Source of the DNA: Zygnema cylindricum
Lineage: Eukaryota > Streptophyta > Zygnematophyceae > Zygnematales > Zygnemataceae
Length of the DNA stretch: 64,000 nt
NCBI GenBank assembly: GCA_037447655.1
Contig: JBBHKE010003321.1
Span: 1-64,000 of the forward strand
Reading direction: 5' to 3'
Shown here: positions 1-10,700 of the stretch, one piece after another
Numbering within the stretch: position 1 is the first letter of the stretch
How the letters are laid out: each line of letters opens with the position of its first letter
Translations under genes and position numbers: made by a program
Notes under the pieces: model-generated
What the model was told of the DNA's origin: nothing
What the model saw: the letters and a program-made list of their open reading frames with translations, nothing else
Database searches by the model: none

Positions 1-1238
1 GTAGATGCATCTGTACCGGAATTGTCGTGCGATTGGTTAAAGGGATGTGCCAGATGTTTTTCTGTTGTTTTCCTCTAGAATTAAATATGCAACGAGAAAA
101 TCTTCTTTTATAAAGCAAATGTGTAAAAACCATAGCACAATTGACGTCATCTGAAACCTTGAATGCATTATAATTTTGTGTCTTCCTTTTTTTGACCCAT
201 TGTCGCGTCATTTTAGCTCATCGTCAAACTTATGCTAAATAAACTCGAGCTTTAACTTTAGTTTTAGCAACAGTTCACAACAAATAGGAAATAATTTTTG
301 CACTTGCCACACATATTTGAACATTTTTGCACGGGGGAGAGAAGACTTTTTTTTTTCCTCTCATCTACTCAGGTTTGAAAAACGAAATTGTAGGAGTCTC
401 GAATTTCCACTTTCATTCGTGGGTCATTTGCAAAAGTCTACGACGTCGTGGGCTCCCCCTCTCTTTGCCACTTTACTATTCCTCTCTCTTTCCTCTTGTG
501 AAATAAGAGAATACTAATAAAAAATGAAAGATTTCAAAAAACATTTTTTTTGACTACCTTTGGGTGTGGATTGATGGGAGATTAGTGACAAAAGTCAAAA
601 AAGTAATAATAAAGAAACCACGGCGTAAAGTTTTGGAATTAGTGACGTTGACGTTGTTGTAGGTGAGCATAACATCATAATGTCACAAACCAAATCCTAA
701 CCATTTACAATGTCAAAAAAAATTACGTCTACAACTGTCCCTACTGTAGGTCTCTACAACTGTCACAAGTTTCATACACGTTTACAATCGTACAGGTTTA
801 AGTTTAATTTCGTTTTAGCTCACTAAAAAATGTTACGTAGATTAGTAAGTAAAATACAGTGTCACATGTCCATGTTTCGGCTACATGGGCACATCTCGGA
901 AGGCTTAAAGTACTAGGCCATACACACTAAATAACAACGAATGCGCACGATATGAGACGGTATAGTACATAGTCGATGAACTAAATAGAAAAAAAACAGT
1001 GTCGATATTCTGCCGCTCGCCGATACGCACAATGTCCCAACAATGGGCTTCGAATAATAGCCTTTTATAAATGATTTCATGTGTCAAAAACAGGGCGTGC
1101 CTCTTTTTTGCATTAACGACAAATCCGTCTTATCGCAAAGCTGATAAATATAAAATATTGATTCTATAATTTATGGTCTTTTTTATGGGAGGATACACAA
1201 CACATCAAATTGACACAATTGTCTCTGTGTGAAATTTC
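1..1238. other. AT-rich noncoding flank
   Basis: I see no gene here. The stretch at about 310-860 shares word order with the middle of the TTA-flanked element at 34787-35709: a 'gggtc.tttgcaaaa' block, then 'atgtcacaa', 'acgtctacaac' and 'acaactgtcaca' blocks. It is probably a diverged relative of that element, but I could not place its ends. Confidence 0.4.
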
Positions 1239-1347
1239 TAGTGTTGTGTATCGGCATGGTTTTGCCGATAATTTATATGTACCTTTTTTTGGCTTGCCGA
1301 TAATTGATATATCGGCACGATATATCGAAACTGGTGTTATCGCTGAT

Positions 1348-2652
1348 TAGAGGTCGCAAACGGTCAACCGAAACCGTGATTGACCGTTAACCGACCGCCC
1401 GCGCCGGATCCGGAATGGATTCGGTTGTCAAATTTTGAGGGCCGGGCCGTTGCGGTCGGTTGATTCACCAGAAAAAAAATGCGGTCGGTTGATTCACGAG
1501 AAAAAAAAAACGGTCGGTTATGGTCGGTCAACCAAAAAACCAAAAAAAAATGAAAATTTTGTACTGTCCATACAATCCAACATTATTGTACTTTGTAATC
1601 TTTGGTATAGTGGAAGTACGTGACATCATGATTAGCGTCCCAAATCTGACACGGTAGTAACACTATTCATTTCGCAAATCTTAGGGACCGCGACAAAGCG
1701 TCGCAAATCTGACACGGTACACCGTGAATCGGTATTGGCGTAATGGATGCTATTTAAGGTACCTTTTTTTTACCCCAAATTCTTAAACAGCATAAATTAT
1801 TCTGTTTTTTCTTTTACGCCATTTAGTGTTCTTTTCCAATTTTTATCATCTGAATAGATTGTTGTATGGTTGGTATCAGACCGTACAAAAATGTACCTTT
1901 TTAAGTGAGAAAGTATATTTAATGAGTTTTAGTAACGACGGACGCATGAGAATATGCGCTCTTAAAAGGGGATGCAATCGGGTTGTCAAAAATCACGTTC
2001 TCACATATTCGTCCGGCAATCGCGTTTCGACGGTGTGAACGTACGATATATGTACAATTTGTCGGCAATCGCGTTTCGACGGTGTGAACGTACGATTTGT
2101 GTACAATTTGTCAGATTTTGAACAGAACCTATATTAGTGTAAACAAGTTTGGGGCGGGTGTTTATTTTTTTTTTAAATCCAAATTAGTATAAGTAAATAT
2201 CCAGTATGTATGTTTTTTTTGAAAAAATCCAAATTCTCAATTAGCGTAAATAACGGTAATTGTTCCTACACGCTAAAGAAACCTTTACGCGAATAACGAT
2301 TCACGGTGTAGTACACTATTCATTTCGCAAATCTTAGGGAACACGACAAAGCGTCGCAAATCTGACACGTTAGTAAACACTATTCGCAAATCTAAGGGAA
2401 CGCGACAAATCGTATTATTGGCTTATTCATACGTCGTACATTAGTTAATTTTGTACTTTTTCGGTTACGGGCGGGCACGGTTGGTCGCGAGAAATCGAGT
2501 TTCGGTTAACTTTTATTTTCGTAAACGCCGGTCGGTTAACGGTTAACAATTTTGGAGCGTGACATAACCCGGTCGGGCGTCGGTTACTCAGATTTTGAAA
2601 AAAAAAAACGGTCGGTTTCGGTTATGTAAAATTTTGACTTTTGCGACCTCTG
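1348..2652. mobile_element. Non-autonomous hAT-like element, copy 1
   Basis: Ends are TAGAGGTCGCAAA (left) and TTTGCGACCTCTG (right), inverted repeats of the hAT style (CAGAGGTCGCAAA). A perfect 8-bp target duplication TCGCTGAT lies at 1340-1347 and 2653-2660. It is 1305 bp with no transposase ORF. Copy 2 is at 38153-45802 (itself interrupted) and a fragment is at 22772-23052. The interior holds a MITE and degenerate 63-bp-type repeats. Confidence 0.85.
1720..2308. mobile_element. TA-flanked MITE inside hAT-like copy 1
   Basis: The termini CACCGTGAATCG... and ...CGATTCACGGTG are inverted repeats of about 24 bp, flanked by TA on both sides (1718-1719, 2309-2310). The related repeat 'gacacggtagtacactattcat' at about 38487 shows the uninterrupted site, so TA duplication is supported. 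It is 589 bp without coding sequence, resembling Tc1/mariner-derived MITEs. Confidence 0.75.
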
Positions 2653-3022
2653 TCGCTGATACAGGACTGATAGTATCGGTATTCTATCGCGTTTAACACC
2701 TGTACCGATAACTAACGGCGATAATTGTACGGATCATAGCTTACGGGCATACGGTTTATGCCGTAGTATTGAACCGCCGTTATTACATTACACAGATTAC
2801 TGCACAGTTTGTTACACATGACATATAACGCTATGTGCAGTTAAAAATATAATACAGTATATTATAAAGTAGTATTATATAGCGTACTATATATTTTCCA
2901 CTATCGCCGATAAGGAATTTGTTGGTCTCGGAGCGATATATCGGAACCCCTGACCGTTCGATAACCGATAAATATCGGTATCGGTACCATAGCGATAAAT
3001 TTCTTGCCGATACACAACTCTA

Positions 3023-3589
3023 AAAAATTCAAATTTCTGGCGTTTGTGAGGGTGCACACATATTATATTATATGCGTGCCATACGCCTTTATTAAAAAAA
3101 TGGGATATTATATTGTTCGTAAAATGAGGTACTGTACTTTGATTCTATTGTACTATGTATTGTACTTTGAAGTCTTACCATCGCGTTTTTGGCAAAATAA
3201 AATCTATTCTCTCGTCCAATCCAATCGAGAGTCACTTATTCCTGTCGGCTAAAATCCGACAACGGTGGTTAGCGCTTCCGTCAGAAGGTTTAGAACAGCC
3301 TGGACTTTTGTCGCTCTGTGGTTCAGACTCGAAACGGAAAGTAGTCCTGTACAAATGTTTACAGCTGTACACGTGGTAGCCCTACTGCTGCATGTGGTGG
3401 TTCGGTCACAATCGTCCTTAATTATTCTATTGCAATCTTTTGGATGGAGTGAGTCCACGTGTATAATTTTTGGTCCATCTTCGGTAAGAAGGTACAAATT
3501 GTATCATCTGACGGTACGGATTGGCTCGGCGTGAATCCGTCGCTAACAAGCTACAGTATACTCCAATATTTACGCTCTCAGTGATCGTA
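3023..3589. other. Unassigned noncoding stretch
   Basis: Several overlapping ORFs under 90 codons exist on both strands but none resembles a known protein, and they contradict each other. It may be the truncated upstream part of the gypsy remnant that follows. Confidence 0.3.
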
Positions 3590-4367
3590 CAATTTGTACC
3601 CTTACATTGGCTGATGACGAACGATAAGCTTTCCGGGAAGTTAGCCCGATGGGCTTTAATCTTACAAGAATATGACGTTGAAATAATTCACCGACCAGGT
3701 CTGCTTAGTCTAAACGCAGACGGAATTTCCCGAAATCCTTTGCCCCGAACAACAGATAACGGAGTTCGACAGGATTTCGATGACGACGATGTTCCCGTCA
3801 TGTCAATGGGTTCTTATCTTACTTACTGCCTGGCGTCTATTCCGAACCCCCGTCCCGCCACAGATCCTTGGCGTGATGGGCCTCTCATTCTTTTCCTATC
3901 CTCCCAGACCTTCAGGTCCGGCACCACCTCTGATGAAGAAGACAGAGTGAAAAAGAGGGCCAAAAGTTACCTTTGGCTCGGGGGATCTTTAGTTCGGTTG
4001 TTGGCAGACGGAAGCCATAGGCACGTTCCACGGCCTACCGAGCGTCTTTCTCTCATTGAGCAGATTCACACCGAGCTTGGTCACTACGGTACCAAGCGAA
4101 CGTTAAGTCTAGTTCAGGCACGGTATTGGTGGTCAGGAATGCAAGCTGATGTCGCTGCTATTCTACACAAGTGTGCCACCTGCGACCGTCTCCGAACTTC
4201 TTTCTCTAACCGGCAGACTACGCTCCAACCTCTACCTATTAGGGGTTTATTCTATCGATGGTCGGTCAATATGGCCAGACCTTTTCCCATCTCACGTAGA
4301 GGGAAACAATACATCATGATTATGATCGAAAATTTTAGTAAATGGGTAGAAGTCGTAGCCCTGCCTC

Positions 4368-4511
4368 ATAAGACAGCTAAATTAACCACCGCCGCTTTTA
4401 ACGAACATGTCCTTATGAGATACGGTGCCCCAGCCGAGGTATAAGACAGCTAAATTAACCACCGCCGCTTTTAACGAACATGTCCTTATGAGATACGGTG
4501 CCCCAGCCGAG
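4368..4511 (+). repeat. 73-bp tandem duplication in integrase
   Basis: The block beginning 'ataagacagctaaattaacc' occurs at 4368 and again at 4441, almost identical over its whole length. The period of 73 is not a multiple of three, so it ends the upstream reading frame just after the first copy. Confidence 0.95.
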
Positions 4512-5256
4512 ATCCTCACGGATCAAGGTACAGAATTTCGGGGAGAACTTCAAGAGGTGCTTGATGAGGCTCTCATTGATCATCGTTGTACTAGTCGAGA
4601 TCACCCCCACGCTGATGGCTTGGCTGAACGAGCAGTCCAGACATTTAAACGTGCCTTGAGTAAGCATTTCTCAGAGAAACACATTTCGGTTTGGGACGAG
4701 TCCCTCGGCTACATTACCATGGGATATTGCATGTGAGTTTAGGCTAGTCTGGAAAATTTTAGCCCGTATTATGTTTTATTTGGGCAACAACCGTTGCTCG
4801 GTCGCAATATTTAGAAAGGTGCAAGCTTTCCACTTCCGCTGATGTTTGACACTATTTTTTTGGAAGAACTCACTCGTCGTGCTTTGTTTTTTGCCTGTGA
4901 AATGCCCATGGCTTTTGATAACCTGCATATTGCCCAGCATCGCGACACACTTCGGTTTGCCACCACTCACACTTCGGTTTGCCACCACTCAAAGCGGTTG
5001 TTACATGCCGCAAAAAAAGCCCTATCGGGTGGGAGACTTTGTTTTTTTTCGCAAGCAATCTTTCGACACTTTCGACAGTGATGTTTTTGCACACATCCTA
5101 TGGATCATCAAGGTGGATCCGAACGGAATGTTGGGATTACACGGAGCAGACACACGGACTTTTCCAGAGCATTCCAAGAATTGTGCTCCATGTTACTTAC
5201 CAAATTTGTTCCAGGATGTGGATCCTATGCGGATGCCTATTACGAAGGCGACGACA

Positions 5257-5400
5257 TGTACCTCTTGTCATCAATCGGACGGGGAAACTACCATGTTACT
5301 TTGTGATCATTGCAATCAGGGGTTTCATATGAAGTGTTTGGTGCCACCATTTTTGGCAGTTCCGGATGGTCACTAGTTTTGCCACAGATATCGCGAGCTT
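5257..5400 (+). other. PHD-finger-like domain at the end of gypsy pol
   Basis: Translation from 5257 gives CTSC, then MLLCDHC, then GFHMKC and PPFLAVPDGH, the spacing of a C4-H-C3 PHD finger up to the sixth or seventh ligand. The codon where the family usually has Trp before the last Cys pair is a TAG stop (5374-5376), followed by FCHRY, in which the first Cys of the pair remains and the second is Tyr. PHD fingers bind histone H3 tails in other proteins. Here it sits where chromoviruses carry a chromodomain. Confidence 0.7.
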
Positions 5401-5447
5401 CCGGTCGTGTTGGCCAGCTCCTCTGCCGGCTAAAGAGCTGGGGGGGG

Positions 5448-5642
5448 AATAAACCGACCTAACCATAACCAGCTAAGTCGTTGACCTTTCATTTTCTTTC
5501 ACCTTATCTGTTGTTATATTTATTCATTTTTCTCTTTCATGTCTTATTTAATTTACAATATATTTTCATCGTTCGGGTTTAACTGGAGCACAGCTGATGA
5601 TATCGCATGCATCTTCACGTTATCTAACACATGCACAACAGC
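5448..5642 (+). repeat. 195-bp direct repeat, copy 1, next to polypurine tract
   Basis: Begins 'aataaaccgacctaaccataacc' directly after the run of G at the end of the gypsy remnant and matches 6978-7171 with few differences, then diverges after 'cacatgcacaacagct'. The position after a polypurine tract suggests LTR sequence, but it does not start with TG. Confidence 0.8.
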
Positions 5643-6977
5643 TGTCAAGCCGCATCTCGTCGGACATATTAATTGTTTATATTTAGGTGTTAGGACGGGC
5701 AACCGCCACACTAATTTGTATTTGGGTGTTATTTGGGTTTCGCACGACTGTACAACGTGTAACGTACGACCTATATTTCCCGCAAAATCCGTAATGACGA
5801 TTTGGACCGTACCCGCGGTCCTACCGTTGGACATATATTTTCCACGATTTCCGTCGACGGTGGATTAGATAATTTGCGTCAACCGTACGACTTACGTTGA
5901 CTAGAATTCCCGCGGCCACATATTTGATTGTACCTGCGGTCCTGTCCTACCTGCTTTCATTTCTCGGATTATCCGCCGACAAAATGTTTTCGAATTCACA
6001 GCCGTACAAATAATCTTTTGTACCTACATCTCCCGAAATTTCGGCCGACGACGAATTTGACCGTGTAGCGCGAAGGAGCATCTCAGTCGTCGATGCGGAA
6101 ATATACAATTGCGGAAGGTGACATCTAGACCGTTGACGCGTGTGACAGACAAAACGACTGTCAGTTTCTGACGAAGCAACGTGATTGGACCATTTTATGT
6201 CGTGAACCATTTGGAGGTTCACGCTTTCACATGTAGATAGGAGGGTTTTAATCCGTAGGTTATAGATTTTGTAACGTAGGGCATATGATTTCAACCTCTA
6301 ATTGGCTAAATCCAAACTAGACGCAAATACTTACATAGCACGTTGTACTCTAATTGGCATGTTTTCACTAGGCGTAGTTTTTGTTACTTAGTTAATTTCG
6401 GATCATTTCCTGCACACAATTTTCAAGTGCAAGAATTATTTATTTTCAGTATTAAGGATTTTCTGCAGCCATTTTTATTTGTAAAATTGTCTAGACAGCT
6501 TAGAGGCGATTTTCTGCCTTTGCGTTAAGCGTCTAGTTTTCTATTACATTATCAATATCTTTTAAAGCCTTACATATTAATCTAAACAGCTTCGGCCAAG
6601 ACCTACACGGTTTCCTTTCACTTTTCTCGTCCTTTTGAGTGGATTTCGACCGCGTTCTCACGACACAAACTTCTTTTCCCGATTGTGGTTGAGCTTTAGT
6701 TAGTGTGGAAGTTGCATGTTGGGATAATTGATTTGTTGTTTTTATTTCTTGTGATTGTGCATTTATTCCTATTTGGCTTATGCGCATCTTTGAGTTTGGC
6801 TATCTCAAACTTCATAAGTGTCAGCATATTGTCATTTTCAATTTGTGTTTGTCTTTCTCGGTTGTTTATGCTTTGATTTGTTATATTTACGTATAAATTC
6901 AGATTATCCTTGATAAGATAACTCCTGCAAGGAATATAAATAGACCGTGGGGCCTAGTGGTCATCCATCGGCTTAGT
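5643..6977. other. Spacer between the direct repeats, possible LTR U3
   Basis: No credible coding region. Near its right end 'ggaatataaatag' (about 6930-6942) looks like a TATA box about 40 bp before the second repeat copy. This fits a U3 region whose R/U5 is the second repeat. Confidence 0.4.
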
Positions 6978-7171
6978 AATAAACCGACTTAACCATAACC
7001 AGCTAAGTCGTTGACCTTTCCTTTTCATTCACCTTGTCTGTTGTTATATTTATTAATTTTTCTCTTTCATGTCTTATTTCATTCACAATATATTTTCATC
7101 GTTTGGGTTTAAGTGGAGCACAGCTGATGATATTGCATGCATCTTCACGTTATCTGACACATGGACGACAG
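6978..7171 (+). repeat. 195-bp direct repeat, copy 2
   Basis: Second copy of the block at 5448. It lies about 40 bp downstream of a TATA-like sequence, so this copy could be the R/U5 part of an LTR. The leading 'aataaa' may act as a poly(A) signal. Confidence 0.75.
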
Positions 7172-9476
7172 TTATGAGAGAAAACAACTATTGTAAGAGT
7201 GAGAAAACGATTTAGTATTTATTGGACCGACCTTTCTGTTATGGTGAAGCAAATATAATTATGCCTATGCTTGTGTCCAACTTCCCATTCGTTGTGCTAT
7301 ATTATTTGGTTATAATCTCTTATCTATCCTATCAATTGGTATCACTGCAAGATAGTGCACTACATTCGAAGTGAGTGAGCGGAAAAGAGTGATGGGAAGG
7401 AAGAAAGATAAACCTTCCCCATTGGAGGCGTCGAATACTTCAAGACATCTCCCTTCCTGTGAGGTCAATGAGAGAGAGTCAATGAGTTGAATTTGGAGGC
7501 CGCGCTTCTTCCGAGTGGGTTATGAGGAAAATATTTGTGGAGTGGTTAAGATTTACAGAGGGAGAAACTCAAACTGAGAAGAAAGAGAAAAAAACCATAT
7601 CCATCGATTGTTTACGGTCATGTATGTTGAGCTTTGTGTTTGTTCGTTTACTATTTTATTTTGTTTATGATATTTCATTCAATGTCATCGATCATCATTT
7701 TACTCAGTGTCAGGCGTCTTTGTGTTAGGCGTCTTTCTGTCTAAAGTTCTGAGTAGAGTAAGAAGTGGGTGCTAAAACTTAGTAAAATAGACATTGAGAA
7801 AAAAAATTATTGTATAAATAAAAGCTTCAGTGTAATGTATTTCTATACGGGCCGATGTGTTGTGTTAATGAATGTTTCTATTTACTCGTGGATGCTTTTG
7901 CTATCCTAATCTGTTGTGAGTTGTGATATTGCAAGCGATCTTATCATTTGGTAAAGAAGCAGAATGGGCTCCAATTTCGAGTTTGTTTATTTGTGAGTTG
8001 GCGGAGGTGTGATGGGGAAGAAGAATAAAGGCACTTCTTCTCCATACGCCATTCCAAGGCGCTCGTGAATGATTCTGCTTTGGTAATCTTTTGTGATCTT
8101 TTGTGAGTTGTGATATTGAAAGTGATCTTATCATTTGGTATATAAACAAAATGTGCTCTAACATTGGGTTTGTTTATTTGTATGTTAGCGGAAGTGAGAT
8201 GGGGAAGAATAAGAAAGAAACTCCTTCTCCATACGCCATTCCCAGGCTTTCAACTGAGCCTTTCGAAGAACCAACCTCTTTTGAAGTGCCTCAAGTGAGC
8301 CAATTCAAAAGAAATTCAGTTTCTATGATTAAAGATTCGGTGTCGACCCTAAGATTGGGGAATATTTTTGTACAGATCCTTTTGATTAGAACAGAGCTAC
8401 ACTAGAGGTAGTGGAACCATTTTTTATGCCAACCCTCATTTCACATTCGAAACCCGACCCTAGTGACATTGAGTATTTCGGGAGTTATGAAACTAGTGAG
8501 GATGAAGAGGGAAAAATAAAATCCTGAAATGCAAAGGTGGAAGACGAAGATTTAGATGTTGGAAGTGATGCCGAAAATGACGATGTTTTTCTGGATGGCT
8601 AGAAAACGCGTACTACTCAACATCTCGAACTTTGCCGTGTGGAAGAAATGTATCAAGAGATATTTGACCTTGAAAACTTTGTGGAAATTAGTGGACGGAG
8701 AAGAAAATAAACCTAAGGATTCGAGAGCTGCACCGTTTTAGTTGCGAAAGAACATTGCCACCACCATAGGACTAAAGCAAAGGTGCAGTGGCGGTCCTTG
8801 ATCAATTCTTAACTCATGAATCTTAACTCAAAGCATCGCTCATGATTGCAGGCAAGGTTTGGGATGTCAGTATGAGAAGGGTATGAGAATGGTGTGCAAG
8901 ATAAGGGGTAAAATGTCTTTTAGGATTATATTCAATTTAAGTTTTAGAGTAAAGTCTTTGTGAATGGTCTTTGCGAGTACCTTCTGAATCCTACTGAGAT
9001 CATTTAGTCTAAAAAGAGGGCGACTTATGAGTATGCGGTGAACTTATTGAAAAGAGTTGATAAGTAAAAGGACGGATCGATTAGAGGAGCCGGAAAAATA
9101 TCGTACTTAATGGGACCGCCGAACCCGAAAACCGTGGATCTCAATTCACTGAGTGGAAAAGGGGGTCCAAGGGGAGCTCTAGGAGGTCGTGCTGGCAGTT
9201 GTAAAGGAGGAAAGGAGAGAGCAGGTAGTATTTAGAGTCTGATCCTAATGCTCTGACCAATACTTGCTACAATTGTTAGAAACTTGGACACCACTATACA
9301 GAAAATTGTCAGATAAGGAGAAGCATTGTTGCTCGTGTGTTGGGGGCAATTGAGCACTTAATGTGATTTTCGTGTCGATGGAAGTTTGGAAAGAGGAACT
9401 GGTAGAGGTGATCGATTCCATGGCCCTAGAAGGAGCTGAAGTAGTTAAACGGTCATGGAATAAGTTAAGGAGATTG
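7172..9476 (+). pseudogene. Copia A: LTR edge, primer site and gag remnant
   Basis: 'attggtatcactgc' at about 7336 resembles the usual copia primer site for the initiator tRNA-Met 3' end (TGGTATCAGAGC) with two mismatches. Three related gag starts follow, at 7392, 8012 and 8199, each coding for MGxKxK...(P/S)SP...; the second and third lie in a tandem 187-bp duplication. The rest of gag is broken by stops. Near 9259-9318 a nucleocapsid-type knuckle can be read as CYNC, a stop, KLGHHYTENC. Protease and integrase of the same or a related element continue at 10786 after a solo LTR insertion. Confidence 0.7.
7921..8250 (+). repeat. 187-bp tandem duplication of gag 5' region
   Basis: 'ttgtgatatt' blocks at 7921 and 8108 start two imperfect copies that each run through the leader and a gag start codon (8012 and 8199) to 'ccatacgccattcc.agg'. 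The first copy soon stops; the second stays open for about 60 codons. Confidence 0.8.
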
Positions 9477-9481
9477 CATGG

Positions 9482-10695
9482 TGTTGGTTTTTGAAAAGTT
9501 AGTTTCGTGCGCACACGACGTTTTGTGCGTGCGCGTGTTCGCGTGCGTATTTAATTACCGAAAGTAATGTGGTGGTTCGAATGGTTTGCGGATTGGGGGA
9601 GTAGCTGTACGAGGAAAATTAAAGGGACGTGAAAAAGTAATTAAGTGGCGCGGAATGCATTGTAAAATGGACGGCGGATCGCGAAGCGATACTATTTGAA
9701 ATATTTGAAATATTGAAAATGTACGTTGCCCGTACGGAACTTAATTTGTCAAGCGAAGGACGTGCTTACGGTACGGGCTAGATTTGGAGAGAATGACGTC
9801 GTTTCGTCAAGTGAACTTTGGAACCACGCGGCACGACATCGTCGGTGCCGAATAAGAGCGACGGACGGCGGAAAAATGCCGCCGTTATTTTTCAACAAGT
9901 GGGACGCGAAATCGCGTCCATCACATTATATTTAATTTGGACGGTCAGGATTCTTTTAACGTAATTCTTAAGGTTTGTAGCGGCGCCGTCAGTTTGGTCA
10001 TTTCGGTGAGGGACGCGAAATCGCGTCCATCACGTGATATTTATTTTGGAAGACCCAGATTCGTTTAAAGAAATTCGTAAGGTTTGTAAATATTTCCAAC
10101 AATGTTTTGTCCTATGTGTATTAGCCTATTAGGTCTTAGTGTAGATCTATTCATTCTGACACGTCACGAAGTATTCGGGTTACGTACGGCTGGTATGCCT
10201 CCGTACAGTTAGTAGTAAGCTGTAGTGTTTATTTGTAGGACTTAGTCATTCTTTGGACTTAGGAACTTTTTGGACAGAAACTGTTTTCTGCTCCTTTTTG
10301 GCAATTTCATCTGAGAATTGCTCTCAGTTCTATTGGCAGAATTATCTGAAACTTTGCATGTGTGTTCTTCCTTGTTTTGGCGATATTGTGGTAAATTTGC
10401 AGACCTAGTGTGAGTCTGGTTTGCTTGGGGCTTCATTGTGAAGTTGGTCAGATTTATCAAAGTTCTGGCAGGCTGTTTTTCTGCAACTTTGATTGGGTGA
10501 TGTGAGAATTCTGTTTGGTATATTTGTATGAGAATTTGTGGGAATACTTAGTGGCCTAGGAAATATCTGCTTGTATAGTTTCAGCTTGGTTTGGTAATTC
10601 TGTAGAGTTGTGAGTGGAATAAAAATAGGCTGTTTTGGGGTAGTCTGTGGTGCTTCCGAGGGTACATTCATGGCTGAAAAAGGCTATGAACAACA
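9482..10695 (+). mobile_element. Solo LTR (copia E family)
   Basis: Starts TGTTGGTTTTTGAAAAG and ends GAACAACA, flanked by a perfect 5-bp target duplication CATGG (9477-9481 and 10696-10700). The start and the motif 'gcggattgggggagta' match the LTRs of the array at 57758. A middle block ('acggctggtatgcctccgtacag') matches the inverse of the LTR of the minus-strand copia at 48396. No internal domain or second LTR is attached, so this is a recombined solo LTR of 1214 bp. It contains a diverged 109-bp repeat (9901 and 10010) around the palindrome GACGCGAAATCGCGTC. Confidence 0.9.
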
Positions 10696-10700
10696 CATGG

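Larger units (their letters stand above)
1239..3022. mobile_element. TIR DNA element, interrupted by a nested hAT-like element
   Basis: The left end reads TAGTGTTGTGTATCGGCA and the right end is the inverse of TAGAGTTGTGTATCGGCAAG, giving about 18-bp terminal inverted repeats. The flanking 8-mers (gaaatttc before, aaaaattc after) match at 6 of 8 positions, as expected for a decayed hAT-type target duplication. The remaining arms (1239-1339 and 2661-3022) are rich in 'atatcgg/ccgata' words and have no ORF. The middle is occupied by the element at 1348-2652. Confidence 0.6.
3590..5447 (+). pseudogene. Ty3/gypsy pol remnant (RNase H tail, integrase, PHD-like tail)
   Basis: The 5' end is missing: reading begins in the RNase H tail (IIHRPG...NADGISR, about 3690-3735). 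The integrase zinc-binding domain follows (H-x-LGHYGTKRTL, then CATC at about 4172-4185) and then the core. The first catalytic Asp region reads SVNMARPFP, so the usual Asp is Asn. The second (LTDQGTEF, about 4513) and the Glu region (DGLAERAVQTF, about 4612) remain. A 73-bp tandem duplication at 4368/4441 shifts the frame, a 22-bp duplication at 4949/4971 adds another disruption, and the tail from about 5000 is read in a third frame. The tail has the integrase C-terminal 'YRVGDFVFF' motif and then a PHD-like Cys/His cluster. A G-rich polypurine tract (about 5431-5447) closes the unit. It is clearly inactive. Confidence 0.85.
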
